A stretch of 64,000 bases of DNA from Chitinophagaceae bacterium (GTDB lineage Bacteria > Bacteroidota > Bacteroidia > Chitinophagales > Chitinophagaceae): positions 1 through 64,000 of the forward strand of contig CANGIT010000006.1 in the NCBI GenBank assembly GCA_947454155.1. The letters are read 5' to 3'. Below the pieces are notes generated by a model, which was not told the DNA's origin, did not search any database, and worked only from the letters and a program-made list of their open reading frames with translations. This document shows, in pieces, positions 29,822-41,300 of this stretch (position 1 is its first letter; each line of letters opens with the position of its first letter). Made by a program: the position numbers and the translations under genes.

Positions 29822-32800
29822 TTAACGCATGATGGTGACATTGCCTTTGAGGATATTCTGAACGTTTCCTACCAGCGTGGCCTTCACCACATAATAGTAA
29901 GTACCGTCGGGCAATGGCTTGTTTTTGGATCTGCCATCCCAGTCGTTCATGTAATTATCCGAATGATAAACCAAACCACCCCATCTGTTGTACACATCAA
30001 CTGCCACTTTCGTCACGCAGGTGCCGTTGTACACCACCCACTTGTCGTAATAACCATCGCCGTTAGGTGTGAACACATTCGACGGATCCAGACAAGGGGC
30101 AATCACATTCACCATTACATTGTCGCTGGCTGAACAACCGAAGCTGTTGGTTACCGTTAGTGTATAATCTGTAGTTGAAGTAGGATTAGCTTGTGTGGTG
30201 ATGGAAGTCGGCATCGACAAGGCGGTTGCCGGTGTCCAAAGATAAGTTCCTGCACTGGCGGTACCTGTCAAAGTAGCTGAGCCTCCTGAAAGTATTGTAA
30301 CTGGCTGACCGGCATCCACAGTTGGCAAGGGATTGACCGTGATAGACAATGTTGCCGGAATCGAACAGTCGTTGCCGGGTATGGAGTAGCTGATATTGAA
30401 GGTGCCTACGCCCGAAACAGCAGGATCAAAAGAAGATCCCGTTACACCGGCTCCGGTGAATACGCCACCGGGCACGCTTGGCGATAAGTTCACGGCGGCA
30501 TCTCCTGCACATAATGGTCCAACAGACTGTACCGTAAGGTTGAAGGCCTGAGTGACAACTATGTTACTGGTGGCAGTAGCTGAACATCCGGCTGCTGTGG
30601 TATAAGTATAAGTGATGGGGAATGTACCTGCACCGGCAGTGGAAGGATTGAAGGTGCCGTTGTTTACGCCTGTTCCGGAATAAACACCGGTGCCTACACC
30701 TGCTGCTGAAGCCGGTGATCCACCCGAAAGTGCAAAAGGAGCAGTGTTGGTACAAACGCCTGTCAAAGCTCCAAAGCTAACTGTTGGCGTAGCCCCTACG
30801 ATAATTTGAAGTGTAGCTGGCACAGAGCAGTTATTATTGGGCAATGAATAAGTGATGGTGAAAGTACCCGCACCTGATACGGCAGGATCAAAAGTGGATC
30901 CGCTTACACCTGTTCCGCTGAATACCCCTCCGCTCACATTGGGGGTGAGTGTTACAGGAGCACTTGCTGTACAAAGCGGTGCCACCGACTGTATGGAAAG
31001 TGTCTGTGCTTGCGTAACCACAATGGTGCTGGTAGCGGTGCCCACACAACCTGCTGCTGTTGTATAAGTATATGTGATGGTAAAGGTTCCCGCACCCGCA
31101 GTAGCCGGATTGAAAGTACCATTGCTTACGCCAGTACCTGAATAAACACCTGTACCCACACCTGCAACTGTTGCAGGCGAACCTCCTGTAAGTGCGAAAG
31201 GTGCGGCATTGGTGCAAACTCCGTTAAGTGCGTTAAAGCTGACAGTTGGCAAAGCATTGACAGTAATCTGCTGACTGAATCCTGATGATGTACAACCGGT
31301 AGAAGAAATCACAGTCAATGTTGCAGTATAAGTTCCAGCAGCTGTAAAAGTATGGGTTTGAGTGGTACCTGAAGTGGTGGTCACTACCGGCGAAGCATCA
31401 CCGAAATCCCAGTTCCATTGTCCGATAGTACCGGATGAAATAGTTGAGGCATTGGTGAAAGTGACCGCCTGACCCTGACAAACTGTGGTAGCCGCATTAA
31501 ATGAAGCTACGGGTTGTGCAGAGAGATTGATGGTTATGGTAGAATCATCATAACAGCCTTCCAGCGTTACCACATGTTGCGTGACATTGAAAGAACCTCC
31601 GGTTGAAAAGGCATGAGATGGACTTTGTAAAATAGAAGTATTGTTGCTGCCGCTTCCTGCATCACCAAAATTCCACTGCCACAAATCAAGATTCAAACCA
31701 TTGCCTACTGAGTTATCAGTGAATTGTACAGGAGGATTCAAACAACCCGAAGTGTTGGAATAACTGAAGCTGGCCGTTGGTCCCTGAATCACATTCACAT
31801 TGTAATTGAATTTCTGTTCTCCATTACATCCATCAGGAATAGGACTCACCGCGGTCACTTCCACCGGAAGCAAACCAACCTGACTGAACAGGTATTGAGT
31901 TGGATTCTGGAATACATACAGCCATTGGTTGTTCACCACGAAGCTGTCGATGGGTGTAGGGTTGTTTACAGTAAAGGAGGCATTAGGCGTTAAAGCAGGA
32001 TTATTGTTGAAGTTCCAGGTGATGCTCACTGGCAAATAGGACAATGTAGCATACACATAAAACTCATTGTTACGGCAAGCATTGCTGGCCGTACCTGTAC
32101 CATAAAGATTCTGCAGGGAGAATCCGGTCAAAAGATTTTTCACATTGGTACCGGCATTGTAGGCATAGCTTTCATCTCCGGCCACACCATAAGCGGTGGC
32201 ATTGAAACCATCCGCAGCCACGATGTTATGGAATCCTTCACTTACCTGAATTTGCGCATAGGAAGTGGCAGGATCATAACTGGTAGGCTGAAACGCTGCA
32301 CCATAGTTCACGCCATCCAACAAGAAGGTATTGGCCGCTGCGGTAGGAATCGCCACGTTGATGTAATGCGATCTGCTGTTGGTATTGCCCAAAGGCGAAG
32401 AAACGAAATTGACAGTATCGATGGTTTGTTGCAAAGAACTGAGATAAACCATTTCGGGATCGCCGATATTGTCGGGATTACCACACTCTCCGTTGGTTGA
32501 CATGTACTGCGCCACCATGATCGGCTTGTCGGCCTCCAGCAAGTCAACTGTAGAAAGGTCATTGAAGTATTCGTAATATCTGTTGTTGATGAGGCCGGTC
32601 AAAGCCACACCATTTCTTTTAACAACAGTAGCAGGATCACCTACAAGTACACGGTAGTGATTCTTTGTCAATGGCAGAGTGGGTATGGTCACCACTTTAG
32701 TTCCCCAGGCTTGCTTAGGGAACATTTGCTGAAACAGATTATCGCCACTGCCACTGGTACCATTGTCGCAATCGATGGTGATTTTGCTGCTACCCGAGAA

Positions 32801-35053
32801 CATGGCAAATGGTTTACAGCTGGATGATGTGCTGATGGATTTTACAATTGTTCCTGTCAAATCATTGCCTGTATATAAATTGGGATGACCTGTTGGCTTA
32901 CCAAACAGATTCAGGATTTCACCTTTGTTCAATAATTGCGTAAAGGTAGAACCTGCTGCATGTGTGTCAGTTTCCACACCGGCTGGAAGTGTCACTTCGA
33001 TGGTCGTATTGTCTTCGGTGGCTACAACAAACAAAAAGGATTTGCCATTTGAATTGTTGCTGCGTTGTGTGAAATTCAAAGAAGTGTATTCTTTACCCAA
33101 AGTAGGTGTTGGAAAAAGCACAGTTGCGGCATACACCTGATTGGTGATGGCGTGGCAATAAACCACAATGGGAGTATCGGAAGTTATTTTGATGCCGGTG
33201 GTGTATACACCTTCATTTACCAGTCTTGCATCTTCAGCTCCTGATTCAGGAATCTCGTTGCCATTGGTAGTGATGGTGCCATTGGCTGGAACGGTATAGG
33301 TCAATGGCGTGAAGGTGGGAATATTAGGCATTGAGATGGTTACAGTAGCAGGCACGTTGTTGGTGTTGCTGAACGTGAATCTCATGTCTTGTGAATTGTC
33401 GCTGTAGAATTTTTCTGTAGGACTGTACCCTACCCAGAATTCTTTTCCTTTGTTGCTGAAGCCTTGTCCGGTTTGTAATCCATTCGGCAAGCCAGTTCCG
33501 GTTACGCGCACATAAACGGTATTGGCTCCGGCACTGATATTGTCAACACTGTCATCATAAGCACGTACCTGAGTCGGTGAGAATCTCACATAAACATCGG
33601 TAGCGGCCAAAGTGCCGTTGGTGTAAGGAATTTGCAGTGTTGGATAAAAAGGACCAGCATTGCTCAGTGCAACCCTGAAGCCGGCGGGTGCTGCCACCGT
33701 GATGTTCGAAGCCGATGGATTGAGGTAATAACCTGTAAGGCTATACGATTGAGCGGCAGAGAAAGTATTCTGCAGAATGTTGCCAAAATTCAACACAGTC
33801 GGATTGGCAAACAAGGTTGGAGTTGGCGGTGGTGTGGTGAAACTGATTTCGTTGCCATAACCTGTTCCGATACTATTGGTAGCATAGGCACGAACATAAT
33901 AAGTTGTGGAGGGCTGTAAGCCGGTCATAAGACTTGTGTATGAACCAGAACCGGTTCCATCCGAAGTGGTACTGTTGGCAATCGTTGGATTGGTAGATGT
34001 GCTCCAGCATACACCTCTTGCAGAAACTAACGCGCCACCATCATCACTGATGTTACCACCGCTGTTGGCGGTGAAGATGGTGATGTTGCTGGCTGCTGCT
34101 GTGGTTAATGTAGGGATAACTGCCGCATCTGTGGTAAAAGTAAGATCGGCACCATAGGATGTTCCCACGGCATTGGTGGCATAAGCACGCACATGATAAG
34201 TGGTGCCCGCCAACAATCCTGTGATGGGAAGTGTATAGGCCCCTGAAGTTGGACCATTAGTTGAAATCGTAGTCAATGCCGTGGTGGGGTTGGCTGCTGT
34301 ACCCCAGCAAAAACCACTCACACTTACCCCCGAAATACCACCATCTGTGATATTGCCACTGGCAGTTGCTGTAGTGCGACCGGTAGCCGCAGCTGCTGTG
34401 GTTTGCACAGTGGGCGCAGGACCTCCAGGCGCGGCCGTTCCGGTGAAGGCCACATTTTTGATGAATACTTTACGGCTGGCCGTGGTTGATGTGCCTGCTG
34501 CATAAACATACATGCGTATCATGTAGGTATGGCTGTTAGTAAGCACCGTGCTTAAGGCACCGAAATTGATATTGGTGGTACCGCCACTATTGGCAGTTTG
34601 TGCTGTACCAAAAGGAATCCAAGTTCCTGCCCCATCCACCTGATACGCCAGCGAGAGCAGATGAGCGCCACTGCCTCCAGATGTTTTGGCCGTGAGTGTA
34701 AGACCGTTGATGGTCAGATCGTATCCACCATTTGGCGACAATGGAAAATCGACATTGAACCCGTCTGTGGGTGTGCTTACCCAAGGTCCGGTGGTGATTT
34801 GGCAACGGTAGCCATCCGTGTTGTGCGAACCCGGATTTTCAAATCCGGTACCGGGGATCATGTCGCCGGCGCTAACGTTTGCAGCTTGAGCTCCGGAAAG
34901 AGCCGATGTCTTGTCTGAAGTCAATACCCAGGTGGAGGTAAACTGGGCTTGGGATCGATGGCCCAATAGGAAGGCCAACATCAATAAAGTTGAAAAAATC
35001 AAATGTTTTCTCTTTGAAAACAAACACAGCGTGTTGGAAATACTTCTTCTCAT
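29822..35053 (-). CDS. Giant FN3-like/IgGFc-binding-like/PKD protein with CHU_C C-terminus
   Basis: 1743 aa ORF; NKGKEFWVGYSPTEKF, PKD motifs, DPSNVFTPNGDGYYDKWVVYNGTCVTKVAVDVYNRWG. Confidence 0.9.
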   Translation of the reverse strand: MRRSISNTLCLFSKRKHLIFSTLLMLAFLLGHRSQAQFTSTWVLTSDKTSALSGAQAANVSAGDMIPGTGFENPGSHNTDGYRCQITTGPWVSTPTDGFNVDFPLSPNGGYDLTINGLTLTAKTSGGSGAHLLSLAYQVDGAGTWIPFGTAQTANSGGTTNINFGALSTVLTNSHTYMIRMYVYAAGTSTTASRKVFIKNVAFTGTAAPGGPAPTVQTTAAAATGRTTATASGNITDGGISGVSVSGFCWGTAANPTTALTTISTNGPTSGAYTLPITGLLAGTTYHVRAYATNAVGTSYGADLTFTTDAAVIPTLTTAAASNITIFTANSGGNISDDGGALVSARGVCWSTSTNPTIANSTTSDGTGSGSYTSLMTGLQPSTTYYVRAYATNSIGTGYGNEISFTTPPPTPTLFANPTVLNFGNILQNTFSAAQSYSLTGYYLNPSASNITVAAPAGFRVALSNAGPFYPTLQIPYTNGTLAATDVYVRFSPTQVRAYDDSVDNISAGANTVYVRVTGTGLPNGLQTGQGFSNKGKEFWVGYSPTEKFYSDNSQDMRFTFSNTNNVPATVTISMPNIPTFTPLTYTVPANGTITTNGNEIPESGAEDARLVNEGVYTTGIKITSDTPIVVYCHAITNQVYAATVLFPTPTLGKEYTSLNFTQRSNNSNGKSFLFVVATEDNTTIEVTLPAGVETDTHAAGSTFTQLLNKGEILNLFGKPTGHPNLYTGNDLTGTIVKSISTSSSCKPFAMFSGSSKITIDCDNGTSGSGDNLFQQMFPKQAWGTKVVTIPTLPLTKNHYRVLVGDPATVVKRNGVALTGLINNRYYEYFNDLSTVDLLEADKPIMVAQYMSTNGECGNPDNIGDPEMVYLSSLQQTIDTVNFVSSPLGNTNSRSHYINVAIPTAAANTFLLDGVNYGAAFQPTSYDPATSYAQIQVSEGFHNIVAADGFNATAYGVAGDESYAYNAGTNVKNLLTGFSLQNLYGTGTASNACRNNEFYVYATLSYLPVSITWNFNNNPALTPNASFTVNNPTPIDSFVVNNQWLYVFQNPTQYLFSQVGLLPVEVTAVSPIPDGCNGEQKFNYNVNVIQGPTASFSYSNTSGCLNPPVQFTDNSVGNGLNLDLWQWNFGDAGSGSNNTSILQSPSHAFSTGGSFNVTQHVVTLEGCYDDSTITINLSAQPVASFNAATTVCQGQAVTFTNASTISSGTIGQWNWDFGDASPVVTTTSGTTQTHTFTAAGTYTATLTVISSTGCTSSGFSQQITVNALPTVSFNALNGVCTNAAPFALTGGSPATVAGVGTGVYSGTGVSNGTFNPATAGAGTFTITYTYTTAAGCVGTATSTIVVTQAQTLSIQSVAPLCTASAPVTLTPNVSGGVFSGTGVSGSTFDPAVSGAGTFTITYSLPNNNCSVPATLQIIVGATPTVSFGALTGVCTNTAPFALSGGSPASAAGVGTGVYSGTGVNNGTFNPSTAGAGTFPITYTYTTAAGCSATATSNIVVTQAFNLTVQSVGPLCAGDAAVNLSPSVPGGVFTGAGVTGSSFDPAVSGVGTFNISYSIPGNDCSIPATLSITVNPLPTVDAGQPVTILSGGSATLTGTASAGTYLWTPATALSMPTSITTQANPTSTTDYTLTVTNSFGCSASDNVMVNVIAPCLDPSNVFTPNGDGYYDKWVVYNGTCVTKVAVDVYNRWGGLVYHSDNYMNDWDGRSKNKPLPDGTYYYVVKATLVGNVQNILKGNVTIMR
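30336..31255 (-). repeat. Two-copy about 460-bp coding super-repeat
   Basis: TPTVSFxALxGVCTNxAPFALxGGSPA..VGTGVYSGTGVxNGTFNPxTAGAGTF... followed by ...GGVFxGxGVxGSxFDPAVSGxGTF, pair repeated twice. Confidence 0.85.
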
Positions 35054-35073
35054 AGTATTCTTTTAATGCAGTT

Positions 35074-35093
35074 TTACGTGCAGTTTCACGTAA
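35074..35093. promoter_or_regulatory. Inverted repeat TTACGTG-CAGTTT-CACGTAA in leader of giant adhesin gene
   Basis: Perfect 7-bp arms, 6-nt spacer, about 20 nt 5' of the start at 35053. Confidence 0.5.
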
Positions 35094-35167
35094 GCACGTG
35101 AGGATGAAAAAATTATGCGGAAAGCTACAAAAAACAATGCTACACCTTTGCAATCTGATGAATATTC

Positions 35168-35182
35168 TATGCAAACGTTCCC
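35168..35182. promoter_or_regulatory. Candidate operator TATGCAAACGTTCCC (variant of the shared motif)
   Basis: Matches TACGCAAWCGWTACC except for 2 substitutions; 115 nt 5' of 35053. Confidence 0.35.
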
Positions 35183-35301
35183 AAAAAGTATCACTGACAA
35201 CCAGCTCATTAAGAATAAACAAATACTTTATATGAGCTTTGAAATGGAAAGCACGTTGCCGACGGATGCCATTTGACTTTTATGAAATGAAACTAGGTTG
35301 A

Positions 35302-38300
35302 TTATTGTACCAGAAAACTTGCGCTGACCAAATGGCCCAGCAAATCAAAAACCTTCAGTTGATACGCTCCTGCCGGTAAAGCATCATGAAGCGGAAGAAG
35401 GTGTTTCAAGTCAGACAATTGCAGATTCAATGTTCCTTTTTGTACCACCTGACCTGCCATGTTGCTGATCTCGTAAAACCCATTTTTACCTAATCGGGTA
35501 TCGATGCTGAATTGCAATGTATGCCCTGTAATCGGATTGGGTGATATATGAAGCTGAGGCGCTTCATTGCCGTTTGGCGCTGCATTTTTTGGATTGCTTT
35601 TGATGATCAACACAAAACGATCTGATGCGGATGATGATGGTGTTTCATCAACAGAAAATGCATAAAGGGTGCTGTCTTGCCATTTTACCAGGGTTGAAGT
35701 ATGCGCATGATGGTCAATCAGCAAACCTGTTAATGATTGTTCTTTTAATTCCGGTGCATTGAACTGCAAATAATAATTTCCTTTTTTATAAGGACGGAAA
35801 AAATAATTGACAGTATCAGCAGCTTTCAATCCGCTTCTGGCCTCAATCGACAATACTTCTCCTTGCCTCATCAAACCCAGATTATCACCTGCATTCATCA
35901 TTTTTCGCGCATCGTATTCATCCAGCTTATCGGCATATGACTTACCATAGACCACCTTGTTGCCATCAACCAAATATGGATGCCCATCTGCTACCAAATA
36001 AAGTCTTGTTTGCACAGAAGATAAATTATTGTTGACAAGAGTAGTCCCCGAACGCATGGCCAGTCTTGAACCACTCACCTTGTCTGTTTCTTTGAAACTG
36101 ATAGCCCCAGCTGTATTGCCTGCTCTCACAAAAAAAGCCTGACCTGACTGTATGGTTCTGTAATCGCCGCTGGTGCTGTACATGCTGGTACCTCCGGGCG
36201 TGGCATTTCCATTAGCTAACTCTATCGTTTGAAATGCCCCCAAACCATAATAACTCGACAGTATCGGGTCGAAAACATAAAGAAAAGGTGTCAGCCCCGA
36301 TTGAGTAACTGCAGCATAATTGATGGCTGAAGGATATGGGTTGGCCACCGACTGGAATTTATTGGCAGGTATGGCAGGCCCCGCAACATTGCCGGTTTGC
36401 AGGGTTCCTTTGGTTCGAAGAATTGTAGGATTGGCCGCAGTGTTGAAGGCCGTAACAGAACGGTCTCCTCTTACAAACAGCATGTACCCTTGGGTGTTAT
36501 TGATCGGCAATCCCGTATTCGCTACACCCACATAAGTACTGTCAAGCGGAGAATATACTTTCATGGATGGCGCTATCGCCGCCATATCAAATCCATTGGC
36601 TGTACCTCCGACGCCAACAATCTGTGTTCCATATCCGGGCACAGGATTGGAATTAGCCATGCCATTTTCCATCCAAGATTGCTTGATAGTCTGACCTATG
36701 GTAGGCGCAGACAGCAACTGCCAGCTTTTCGCGTGTCGCGTACCGTTAGTTCCTGTATGAATATATCTTTCCACTACAAATCTTCCTGTTCCTGAATAGC
36801 TGATGGCTCCGCTGGAAGTCAAAGTACCGAAAGAGGCGGTATTGGTAGAATCCGACAAAAGTGTAACGTTTTTGGCACCCAGATTCAGCGTACCGGTAGT
36901 TAATGTCAGTTCCTTGCTGATGGCGATGCTGTCGAGCAAAGTAACCGAATTGGATGTGGCGTTTTTTTGTAAATAAAGTTTTGAGAATCTTTCGCCATTG
37001 ACCGCAGTGATACTGGTATTGTTGCCTCCATTCATGATGATGGCGTTGCCATTGGGATTGAACACCCCTGTAGAGCTTCTGTTCCAGTTGCCGGCCATCA
37101 AAAGATTATCACCTGTGCTGCCAGAAAGATTCAATGTGCCGTCGATCTGCAGATCGCCGCAAGTGGTGTTGACTGCAGTATTAGTTGTAACCACATTGGC
37201 AGGATTGATGACGACATGCGAGATGGAAGAATTCGGATAGGCGTTGGTGGTAGACCCAAACAGCAAGCTGGTACTGGTATCACTGACCACACCAAATTGC
37301 AGCACAGTGCTGGCGATGCTGTTACCCGTTTGCAAATAAGGATCTGTTCCGGTTGCCGCGTTGTAAGGAATCGGAGCCACTGGATAATCAATCACACTTC
37401 CGTTGAACCTCACCACAGATGACAAACTTCTGTTGAAGCCCGGCAGTTCGTCGGCAGCCGTCCATTGAAAGCGTACCGATAAATTGCTTCCACCCGAAAC
37501 GTCCTCTCCTATCGTCCAGCTGCGATTGACAGACTTCCCAACACGATAAGATTGTGTTTCCCAGGTAGCCGGATCATTCCACATGCCTGTGCGGATGCTT
37601 CTGAAAATCCTGGGCACGCCCGCAGGCCAGGCCACTGCCGACGACAAAGCGTAAGGCTCTACTTTCACGCTTACATTATCCGAAGCACCACTGTTGGTAA
37701 TCCAGGCAGGATTATATGAAGTGATAGAAGGACCAACAGGAAAAAACTTTTCTGCACCCGACACATTGAACAATTTCAATGCGCCGGCTCCGTTGGTTAC
37801 GAAGTAACTGGTATTATTGGCAAAACGTACTGTATTGGTAGCCATATTTTTATCGCCCAATATCAGTTTACCTGTTGACATATTCACAGAATCCGTGGCA
37901 ACTGTGTTGGCAGTAAGCGAAACATTATTGGCATTATTGATGATCACTCCTGAAACAGTGGAAGGCATCCCTGTACCTGTAATCTGTGGCACCGTACCTT
38001 CATAGGCGTATACCCCCGTTGTGCTGAAATTTCTTATACTCGTTTGTATATGACCGGTAGCTCCTGTTGCGGCAATGCCATCAGCCGAACCCATTCTTAA
38101 TTTTGCGGTCGATGCCAGCGTGAAGGTACCGGCACCTGTTACCGTTTGCCCCGGCACTCTGAAATCAGCCATCTTATAAACATTCAATTTGCCGCCAGCG
38201 GCCACATTGATATTGGAAAGATTACCTATCGGTAAGCCGCAATCGTACATCCAGTAAGCCGGCTGAGATGAAGCAGCATCAGCACCATTAGGGTAAATCT

Positions 38301-41300
38301 CTGGGGTATTCACCAAACCGCCATTAAAGATGTTCAGTGAGAATACATTTCCAGGATCCTTGGTACCTCCGTAGATAAAACTATTGCGAAAGTTGACACT
38401 ATTGTTTGTTGCATTCGAAAGGCCATTTGTCCAAGCAGGAGAAGTTGGAATTATAACATTTGGCGCAGGACTATTGAGCATTTGAATAGTGCCATATACA
38501 TTCACTGTAAAACTTAATGTGGGATGAAGAGTACCTGTATTAGCTGTTGTACTCAAACTGGCCCAAGGCATGAATGTCAGTGTTTTATTTTCATTGATGA
38601 CCATTGTCGTATTCAAACCTTTATATCCGGTTGAGGGTGTTGATTGCGATGCCGGAAAACAGGCTACCGTATGCCCTCCCTGATTAGATGTGCCATGATA
38701 AGTTAGTGTAACGTCTCTGTCTATCACTAGCACTCCATTATCTTTACTGGTGCATAATCTGGATAAAAAAACCGATCCTGCTGATCCTGTTATTTTCAGG
38801 TTTGAGCTCATTGATGTGATACTGATGCCATCTGCATTATCACCGGTGGGATTCGTGATTGAGCCGATATATCCTCCTGTAAACATTTGTACTAAACTAC
38901 CATAGACCAATACTTGAACTGGCGCTTTGGTGAGATTGCTTGAAATGAGATTACCCTTTACATAAAGATTTTTACAATTGCGGTCTGTACTTTGAATATT
39001 CACGGTGTGACCGGAATTGACCCATACATTGTCGCTCAATATTGGAATCAATCCTGCGTGGCTGATACTGAAGGTGCCTGATGCGGTGTCGTATCTTCTC
39101 CAGATGACCGTATCTGCCCAATTGCCAGATGCTATCGTTCCATAATCGCCCTGTAGCTGTTCAACGATGGTTAAAGAAAATGGAACTGGACCTGATACAC
39201 ATCCCGTGGTGCTACTTCTTACTACTATCGTGCCTGTATACACGCCAGGTAATGCATTGGTGATGGTCAGTGGAATATTACCCACAGGAAGAATAGCATT
39301 CGTTACATTGACAAAACCGTAAGATCCTCCCCAAGTAAGATCATATCGGTCTGATGATCCTAACACACTGCTGTAAGGCAGATTGGTAATGAATGGAGAC
39401 ACTGGAACTGGTCTGAAAATACTACTGCTGGTAAGTGTTATGCCTGCCTGAGAAACGGTAGCCGTTACAGGTTGCCTGATAAGTGAAACACATCCATTGG
39501 ATGGAACTGCCACCGTCTCTGCATAATAAGTGTTTACTGTTCCCATCGACATTGTTGGCGTGGTATAGGAATTACTGGCAGTGGCTAAAAGGTTACCTCC
39601 AGTTGAAGCATCGTACCAATTGATGGTGTAACCTGCAGCAGGTGCTGCTACTGAAACTGTCACTGTCCCTGCAGAACATCTGAATCCATTGACTGCTCCA
39701 GTTGGATTGGCGGGTGTTGGATTGACAGTCAGGCTGACTGTATTACCTGATATCAGTGAAAGTTTACAGGCTGTTTTGATACTGTCAATTATCAACAATT
39801 GTCCTCCCATTCCAACATTTGTTACCAAACTAAAAGTGCCGAGTCCTCCGGCCGTTGAAGTGATATTGACTGATTGTACACCACCTGCTCCAATATGATA
39901 GTAAATCATTTGTGCTGCAGAAGCGACGAGTCCCGTCAAATTGATGGTCGCATTATTACCAGCACACACAGGCGTTGCTTGTGATACGCTGGTGAATGTG
40001 GGATTGGGTGTAACTACTATGGTAGATAAATTGGAAGTGATAGTGCAAGTACCATTGGAAGCCGTGCAATAATAATAGTAAGTACCTGCCGTTGAAGATG
40101 GAACATTGTAAGATGCGTTGTTTGCACCTCCAATCAAACTTCCTCCTGTGGTTGAAAGAGTATTGTTTGTGAACCATTGAAATGTAATAGTTCCACTGCC
40201 AGAAATAGCAGAATTTAGAGTGATGTTATTACCAGTACAATAACTATTGCTTGTGGGTTGAGTTGAAAAAGAAATGCAGGAACCGGCATTGGCTGTTTGT
40301 GTAGCAGAAGAACAACTTTTGTATGTAGCCACCGAATATTGTGATACCGACCTTACCCTGTAATAATAAGTCGTACTGGGAATAAGACCTGTTACAGCAG
40401 CTGAACTTGTGTTGGCCCCTGCCACAAAAATGGTGGTTAGACCTGCAGTAAAAGCAGCATCTGTCGCCACATCAATTTCATACCCAGTGACACCTGACAC
40501 TGGTGTCCAGTTTGCAATAAAGCCTATGCCTGTTGAAGACAATAAGGACGAAGCGGATGAAACCGGCGTTGCAGGAATGGGATCAATGAGTAAATTTTTA
40601 TAAATGGCATTGGATCTGCCTACACTCGATGCAGAAGTAAATCCATGCAAGAGTTTGAACTGATTTAATGAAGCTGTGCTGGTTACTGCGGCCACATCAT
40701 TACCTGCCTTTATCGCACCGACCCAAATATCGAAGCAATTATTGGCCAGTGTTTCGCAAGTACCATCAGGCGCAAGATAACTGATGGCAGCACCTGATTT
40801 GTTGGCGGCAATCAGCAAGGTTTTTTGTGAGGCATAGGCAAATGTCGTCAACTCTGTGGCAGATCCATAACTGGAAATCGCCAAATTAGAATTGGATTTG
40901 AATTTCACCTCAAGTCCGGCAAAAACATTGGTGACGGCTTCTTTGGTAAGATTGTTTGTAAAACTTCCTCCCAGTGCAAAGGAAATTTTAGGGTTGGAAC
41001 CAGAAGAACCATAAGTGACTGAAAGATCAAACTGTGCAAAAAGTGTATTAGGCGACGTGGCACTCAGATTCACATTTCTGCAAAGCCCGGAAAGTGAATT
41101 TGTGCTGGTTTCAGTAATGGTAAGGGCATTGACAACAGATGTGTTTACATCAATTGAAGAAGAAATGGCTCCCGATTGCAGATGGGTAAACTGCAGATTG
41201 GAGGGAGCTGTAGTATTTACATAGTAGGACCCGGTTGGTTGAGCCGAATTGTTGAACGACGACAACGGAGAACTGAATTGTTCTTGAAAAAGTTGAGCTT

